Assembly (NCBI GenBank): GCA_036821845.1
Contig: DAISIT010000004.1
Span: forward strand, 24,288 to 88,287
Direction: 5' to 3'
DNA: 64,000 nucleotides
Source of the DNA: JAEUMD01 sp937950105
GTDB lineage: Bacteria; Pseudomonadota; Alphaproteobacteria; Rhizobiales; Hyphomicrobiaceae
Positions 60,521 to 64,000 of this stretch are shown one piece after another. Position numbers and translations under genes: made by a program. How positions within the stretch are numbered: the stretch's first letter is position 1; each line of letters begins with the position of its first letter. A model generated the notes under the pieces. The model saw nothing but the letters and a program-made list of their open reading frames with translations. It was not told where the DNA came from and ran no database searches.

Positions 60521-62869
60521 ATGGCGAGCGAGAAGAGCAAAGCTGGCGGCAAACGCGTGTCACGGCGTTTGACGGATGCCTTCGTCATGACGGCCATGGC
60601 GCTGGTGACGCTGGCGCTGTGCGTCGGTCTGATCGTGCAGTCGGGGCTCGGGCTGTGGCTCTCGGCGACGGTATCGCTGTCGTTCTACGTCGGCCTGCTG
60701 ACGCTGCACACGATCGTGCGCCGCACCGGCCAGATGGACCAGATGCGTGCCGAGATCGACAGTCTGCGGGCTGAGCTCGGCCGCGTGCACGGCGTCTCGC
60801 CGGCTGCTGCTGCGCCTCCGACGGTCGCGGTCCCAGCGCCGACGGTTGCTGCTGGTGCGCGTGCCGTCGACCCCGGCAACGCTCCGGCCGGACATGCGAC
60901 CAGGCCCACATCCGACACCGGCAAGGCCGCAACGCCAGCCGCCGCAACCGCACTGACCGCAACGGCGATGCCGCCCCAGACGGCCGCGCGTGGCCAGCCG
61001 ATTCTTCAGGTCGGGCCGCCGCTCGGTGCGCCGGCGCCGGTCGCATCCGCGCCGCCGGCTCACCCCCAGGCTTCGGCGCCCGTCGCGAGCGCCGCGCGTG
61101 AGGTTCGTCCCGAAGCGCCGCCGACCACGCCTCCTGCTCCGGCGGCCGGCGACTTCACGGCCCGTATGCAGCGCGCCATTCGCGCTCCGGTGGCGCCGCC
61201 GCCGCCGCCGCCGGCCCGCCCGCACGTCGCCATTCCGTCGTCCGCGCCGGTCCGCGCGCCTGTGGCCAGTCACACGCCGCACGAGCACACGCCGCACGCT
61301 GGCAGCGCCGCCGCCGAACGTGGCGACGCGATGATGCCGCCGCTGGCTGTTCCGGTCGCGGCGCCGCCCTCGCCCCGCGAGGCGGACGTGGAGATGATCC
61401 AGGGTCTGATCCGCAAGCTCGCGGACGAGGTCGATTCGGCCGCGGTCGATCGGCTCGGCCCGCCGCCGGGCGAGCCCATCGACAAGGCGCTGGCGATCGA
61501 GGCTTCGGTCGGTGCGTTGAAGCGTGCCGCCGAGACCATGAAGGCGCCTGCCGACTCTGCCGGATTGGGCGCGGTGATCCCGGGCCTGGACGGCATCGGC
61601 GGCGGCCAGGATCAGGCTTCCGCGCCCACCGGGGTCGATCAGGACAAGGTCGATACCATGCCGCTCGGTTTCCGCCGCAGCCGCGCATCCACGCCCCCGC
61701 CAGTGCCGGCGCCTCGCGCAGCCTCGGGTGAGCACGCGCCGTCGCCCGCGGCGGAAGCTGTCCCGGCTCAGGTCGAGCCGGAGTTCGACGTCGAGAAGCT
61801 GATGCAGCGGGCGCAGTCGATCGCCGCCATGACCAGCGTGCCGCCGCCGCTCGAGATGGCCGCCATGCCCGATGCCGATGCGAAGCAAGGCTCGGCAGCC
61901 GCGAGCGACGACGCGCGCCGCCTTGCACACGCGGCCGAGGCGCTGGAGCGCGAGGGCCTGGCCGGCCGCCACGTCAGCGACGAGCAGCGCGCGTTCGAGC
62001 CGGAGCGCGGAGCGGTGGCAGCCGTGCAGGCAGCGGCGCCCGCGCCGCAACTGCAGAGGCAACCGAGCGCCGACGAACTCGAGGCGGCCGAGCGCACACG
62101 CGTGGAGCGGCGCCTGCAGCGCGTCGCCGGCGCGCTCGAAGCCGGTCGTGTCGAGGTGTTGCTCGAACCGATCCTCGACATCGCGCAGCAGCAGGCGGCG
62201 CACTACGAGGTCACCGTTTGTCTGCGCGATGCCGACGGCAGCGAGATCGGCGGCGCCAGCGACAGTGACGGCGTCGGTCCGGCGCTGCCGCTGCTCGACA
62301 GCGTCCGCCTGTCGCGCACCGCGCAGGTCGCGCGGCTGCTCGAAGAACGCCGCAAGGCCGGCTCCGTGTTCTCGACCTTCAGCGGCCGGTCGCTCGATTC
62401 CGACGAGTTCCTGGCGGCGTTCGCCGACACCTACGAGAGCCAGGCGGGTCTCGCGCAGCAGCTCGTGCTGACGTTCGCGCAGTCGGATGTGCGCGGCTTC
62501 CGCGGGCCGCAGTGGGACATGCTGGACGAGATGCGCGACCTCGGCTTCCGCTTCGCGCTGCGCGCGGTGACCGATCTCGATCTCGACTTCGAGGCGCTGG
62601 CGCAGGTGGGCTTCGCCTTCGTCAAGCTCGATGCCGACGTGTTCCTCGAGGGCCTGCCGGCGCCGGGCGCCGTGCTGCCGGCCGCCGACATCTGCAAGCA
62701 CCTCGGCGGCTTCGGTCTCGCGCTGGTGGTCGAGCACATCGACGACGAGGCGAAGCGCGCGCGGGTGCAATCGACGGGCGTCGCCTTCGGCCAGGGCCGT
62801 CTGTTCGGCGGCGCACGTCTGGTCAAGGCATCGGCGCTCGCGGCGGTCGGGCGTCCGGCCGCGGCCTGA
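60521..62869 (+). CDS. Membrane-anchored degenerate EAL-domain protein
   Basis: The 782-residue protein has two N-terminal membrane segments (about 20-60), a short coiled coil (QMDQMRAEIDSLRAELGRV), a long Pro/Ala-rich disordered stretch (about 100-480) and a C-terminal EAL fold (about 530-775). The EAL signature reads YEVTVCLR instead of YEALLR, and the DDFGTG loop is RAVTDLD; only VEHIDDEA and the QGRLFGGA end are well kept. Cyclic-di-GMP hydrolysis is therefore unlikely; binding or scaffolding is more likely. It precedes the TIGR01459 gene, a gene order common in Rhizobiales. Confidence 0.85.
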   Translation: MASEKSKAGGKRVSRRLTDAFVMTAMALVTLALCVGLIVQSGLGLWLSATVSLSFYVGLLTLHTIVRRTGQMDQMRAEIDSLRAELGRVHGVSPAAAAPPTVAVPAPTVAAGARAVDPGNAPAGHATRPTSDTGKAATPAAATALTATAMPPQTAARGQPILQVGPPLGAPAPVASAPPAHPQASAPVASAAREVRPEAPPTTPPAPAAGDFTARMQRAIRAPVAPPPPPPARPHVAIPSSAPVRAPVASHTPHEHTPHAGSAAAERGDAMMPPLAVPVAAPPSPREADVEMIQGLIRKLADEVDSAAVDRLGPPPGEPIDKALAIEASVGALKRAAETMKAPADSAGLGAVIPGLDGIGGGQDQASAPTGVDQDKVDTMPLGFRRSRASTPPPVPAPRAASGEHAPSPAAEAVPAQVEPEFDVEKLMQRAQSIAAMTSVPPPLEMAAMPDADAKQGSAAASDDARRLAHAAEALEREGLAGRHVSDEQRAFEPERGAVAAVQAAAPAPQLQRQPSADELEAAERTRVERRLQRVAGALEAGRVEVLLEPILDIAQQQAAHYEVTVCLRDADGSEIGGASDSDGVGPALPLLDSVRLSRTAQVARLLEERRKAGSVFSTFSGRSLDSDEFLAAFADTYESQAGLAQQLVLTFAQSDVRGFRGPQWDMLDEMRDLGFRFALRAVTDLDLDFEALAQVGFAFVKLDADVFLEGLPAPGAVLPAADICKHLGGFGLALVVEHIDDEAKRARVQSTGVAFGQGRLFGGARLVKASALAAVGRPAAA

Positions 62870-62897
62870 GCGCGCCGGCTCCTGTTGGTCCATCGAG

Positions 62898-62925
62898 GGG
62901 GAAAGCGCGGCGCGCTTTCCCCTTT
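62898..62925 (+). terminator. Intrinsic terminator after the EAL gene
   Basis: GGGGAAAGC and GCTTTCCCC form a stem around a seven-base GC loop, followed by TTTC. It lies 29 bases after the EAL stop, so the downstream HAD gene likely has its own promoter or depends on read-through. Confidence 0.6.
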
Positions 62926-62998
62926 CGCTGTTCGAGCGCGACGCGTGCGCCACCAGTGGACTTGATTTAGCGCCCGCGACGCGGCACCAGTGCGGGCC

Positions 62999-63901
62999 AT
63001 GACCGACATCCCATCGCAAGCGCCCACGGCCGCCACAGCCGCGCCCGCCGAAATCCCCCTGATCGCGTCGATCGCGCCGCTCTGCGGGACGTCCGACGCC
63101 TGGCTCGTCGACATCTGGGGCGTGATGCACAACGGCGTCGCGCCCTTCCTCGCCGCGTCTGACGCCTGCCGGGCGTTTCGCGAGAGTGGCGGCACCGTGC
63201 TGCTGCTGTCGAATGCGCCGCGTCCTGCCGCGAGCGTCGTCGAGCAGTTGCGCCGCATCGGTGTTCCGGATGACGCCTATGATGCCGTGCTGACCTCGGG
63301 CGATGCCGCGCGTTCGATGATCGCCGCCTACGCCGGCCGCCCGGTGCTGCACATCGGCCCGGAGCGCGACCTGCCGCTGTTCGACGGGCTCGGCCTGGTG
63401 CTGGCTCCGCTCGACGCGGCCGAGGCCGTCATATGCACCGGCCTCGCCGACGACGAGACCGAGACGCCGGAGACCTACGCACCGATGCTCGCCGCGGCAC
63501 AGACCCGCGCGTTGCCGATGATCTGCGCCAACCCTGACCTGAAGGTCGAGCGCGCGGGCAGAATCGTCTGGTGCGCGGGCGGTGTCGCCGCCGCCTACGA
63601 GGCGCTGGGCGGTTCAGTGGCCTACGCGGGCAAGCCACATGCGCCGATCTACGATGCGGCCGATGCTGCGATCGCGCGCCTGCGCGGCGGCGTGGCGGTG
63701 CCGCGCACGCGCCTGCTCGCCATCGGTGACGGCATCAAGACGGACATCCTCGGCGCGTCTGCGGCGGGCGTGCGCTCGGTCTACATCGCCAGCGGTGTGC
63801 ATCTCGCGCCCGGTGCGGCGCTCGACGCGGCGACGGTGAAGCATCTCGTCGGCAGCATCACCCCGCCCCCGATCGCCGCCATGGCAGCGCTGGCGTGGTG
63901 A
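62999..63901 (+). CDS. TIGR01459 family HAD-like hydrolase
   Basis: The 300-residue protein is a HAD phosphatase of the NagD/pNPPase type: the nucleophile Asp in AWLVDIWGVMHNG, the LLLSNAPRPA motif II region, a cap domain in the middle, and the acidic motif III/IV in LLAIGDGIKTDILGAS with the Lys in AYAGKPHAPIYD. The TIGR01459 group is largely from alphaproteobacteria; substrate unknown. In relatives it is followed by ribF; that region lies beyond the window. The ATG at 62999 is preferred over a GTG at 62990. Confidence 0.9.
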   Translation: MTDIPSQAPTAATAAPAEIPLIASIAPLCGTSDAWLVDIWGVMHNGVAPFLAASDACRAFRESGGTVLLLSNAPRPAASVVEQLRRIGVPDDAYDAVLTSGDAARSMIAAYAGRPVLHIGPERDLPLFDGLGLVLAPLDAAEAVICTGLADDETETPETYAPMLAAAQTRALPMICANPDLKVERAGRIVWCAGGVAAAYEALGGSVAYAGKPHAPIYDAADAAIARLRGGVAVPRTRLLAIGDGIKTDILGASAAGVRSVYIASGVHLAPGAALDAATVKHLVGSITPPPIAAMAALAW

Positions 63902-63946
63902 GTGGAGCCGGGCGCAAGTCGAGCGTGGCGGGTATTGACCCACTCC

Positions 63947-63976
63947 TGTCATCGCGGGGCTTGTCCCCGCGATCCA
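63947..63976. repeat. REP-like palindrome, copy 2
   Basis: TGTCATCGCGGGGCTTGTCC continues to CCGCGATCCA; perfect arms ATCGCGGGG and CCCCGCGAT flank CTTGT. Same frame as the element at 49984 but with a different stem, as usual for this repeat family. Confidence 0.65.
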
Positions 63977-64000
63977 TTCCTCCGCGCACTCAGATCGGAG

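Noticed and set aside
60560..63352. A 930-codon open frame on the minus strand
   Set aside because: It is the complement of the EAL and HAD genes; very rich in Arg, Gly and His, with no domain.

Overview
The window is high-GC, densely coded chromosomal DNA from an alphaproteobacterium, most likely of the order Hyphomicrobiales (Rhizobiales). Clues are a SAM-II riboswitch before metX, a GAAC-N7-GAAC SOS box before ssb, a COG4111-type NAD regulator (NadQ-like) with nadABC, the Rhizobiales families TIGR02301 and TIGR01459, betaine-lipid genes btaA/btaB, and intergenic palindromes of the kind common in this order. Genus cannot be set from the sequence alone. I see no rRNA, tRNA, CRISPR array, prophage or insertion sequence.

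Layout. 1-7.9 kb: a DUF882 peptidase cut by the window edge, a pentapeptide-repeat membrane protein, ssb, small genes, an orphan sigma-54-type response regulator and a glycine-rich-domain protein. 8.1-12 kb: pepF, then an accessory islet with visibly lower GC (a lipoprotein, a frameshifted DUF6210-like gene, an AbrB/Doc toxin-antitoxin pair with two phased operators). 12-17.2 kb: a fadD-merR operon, a dedicated acyl carrier protein with its ketosynthase, and two tandem TM1367-type cyclophilin-like genes. 17.3-22 kb: a GT2 glycosyltransferase, then a tight four-gene operon on the minus strand (PlcP-like phosphoesterase, GT4 glycosyltransferase, btaA, btaB) that reads as a complete phosphorus-free lipid remodelling pathway. 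22-27 kb: hisC-tyrA-chaC, divergent from riboswitch-controlled metX-metW. 27-30.5 kb: a secreted protein, truA, small membrane proteins and a PDC sensor protein.

30.6-44.3 kb: nadA-nadB-nadC with two near-identical palindromic operators before nadA, a Nudix hydrolase, TIGR02301, a LysE exporter, a YkuD transpeptidase, pyrC, and a run ygfZ-tag-HD hydrolase-nadQ that supplies the probable repressor of nadABC. 44.4-53 kb: ppx-rlmE, an M15 peptidase, a GNAT protein, prfC, hicAB, and groES-groEL under a CIRCE element. 53.3-64 kb: a stand-alone BLUF photoreceptor, ppk2, a truncated haemoglobin, an Old Yellow Enzyme gene behind a three-half-site operator, a periplasmic catalase-like protein, a degenerate SDR, an omega-aminotransferase, a degenerate EAL membrane protein and a TIGR01459 HAD protein.

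The most interesting units are the plcP-GT4-btaA-btaB operon, the nadABC/NadQ circuit, the operator before the Old Yellow Enzyme gene, and two proteins (SDR, EAL) that keep the fold but appear to have lost catalytic residues. Most other genes are ordinary housekeeping functions.
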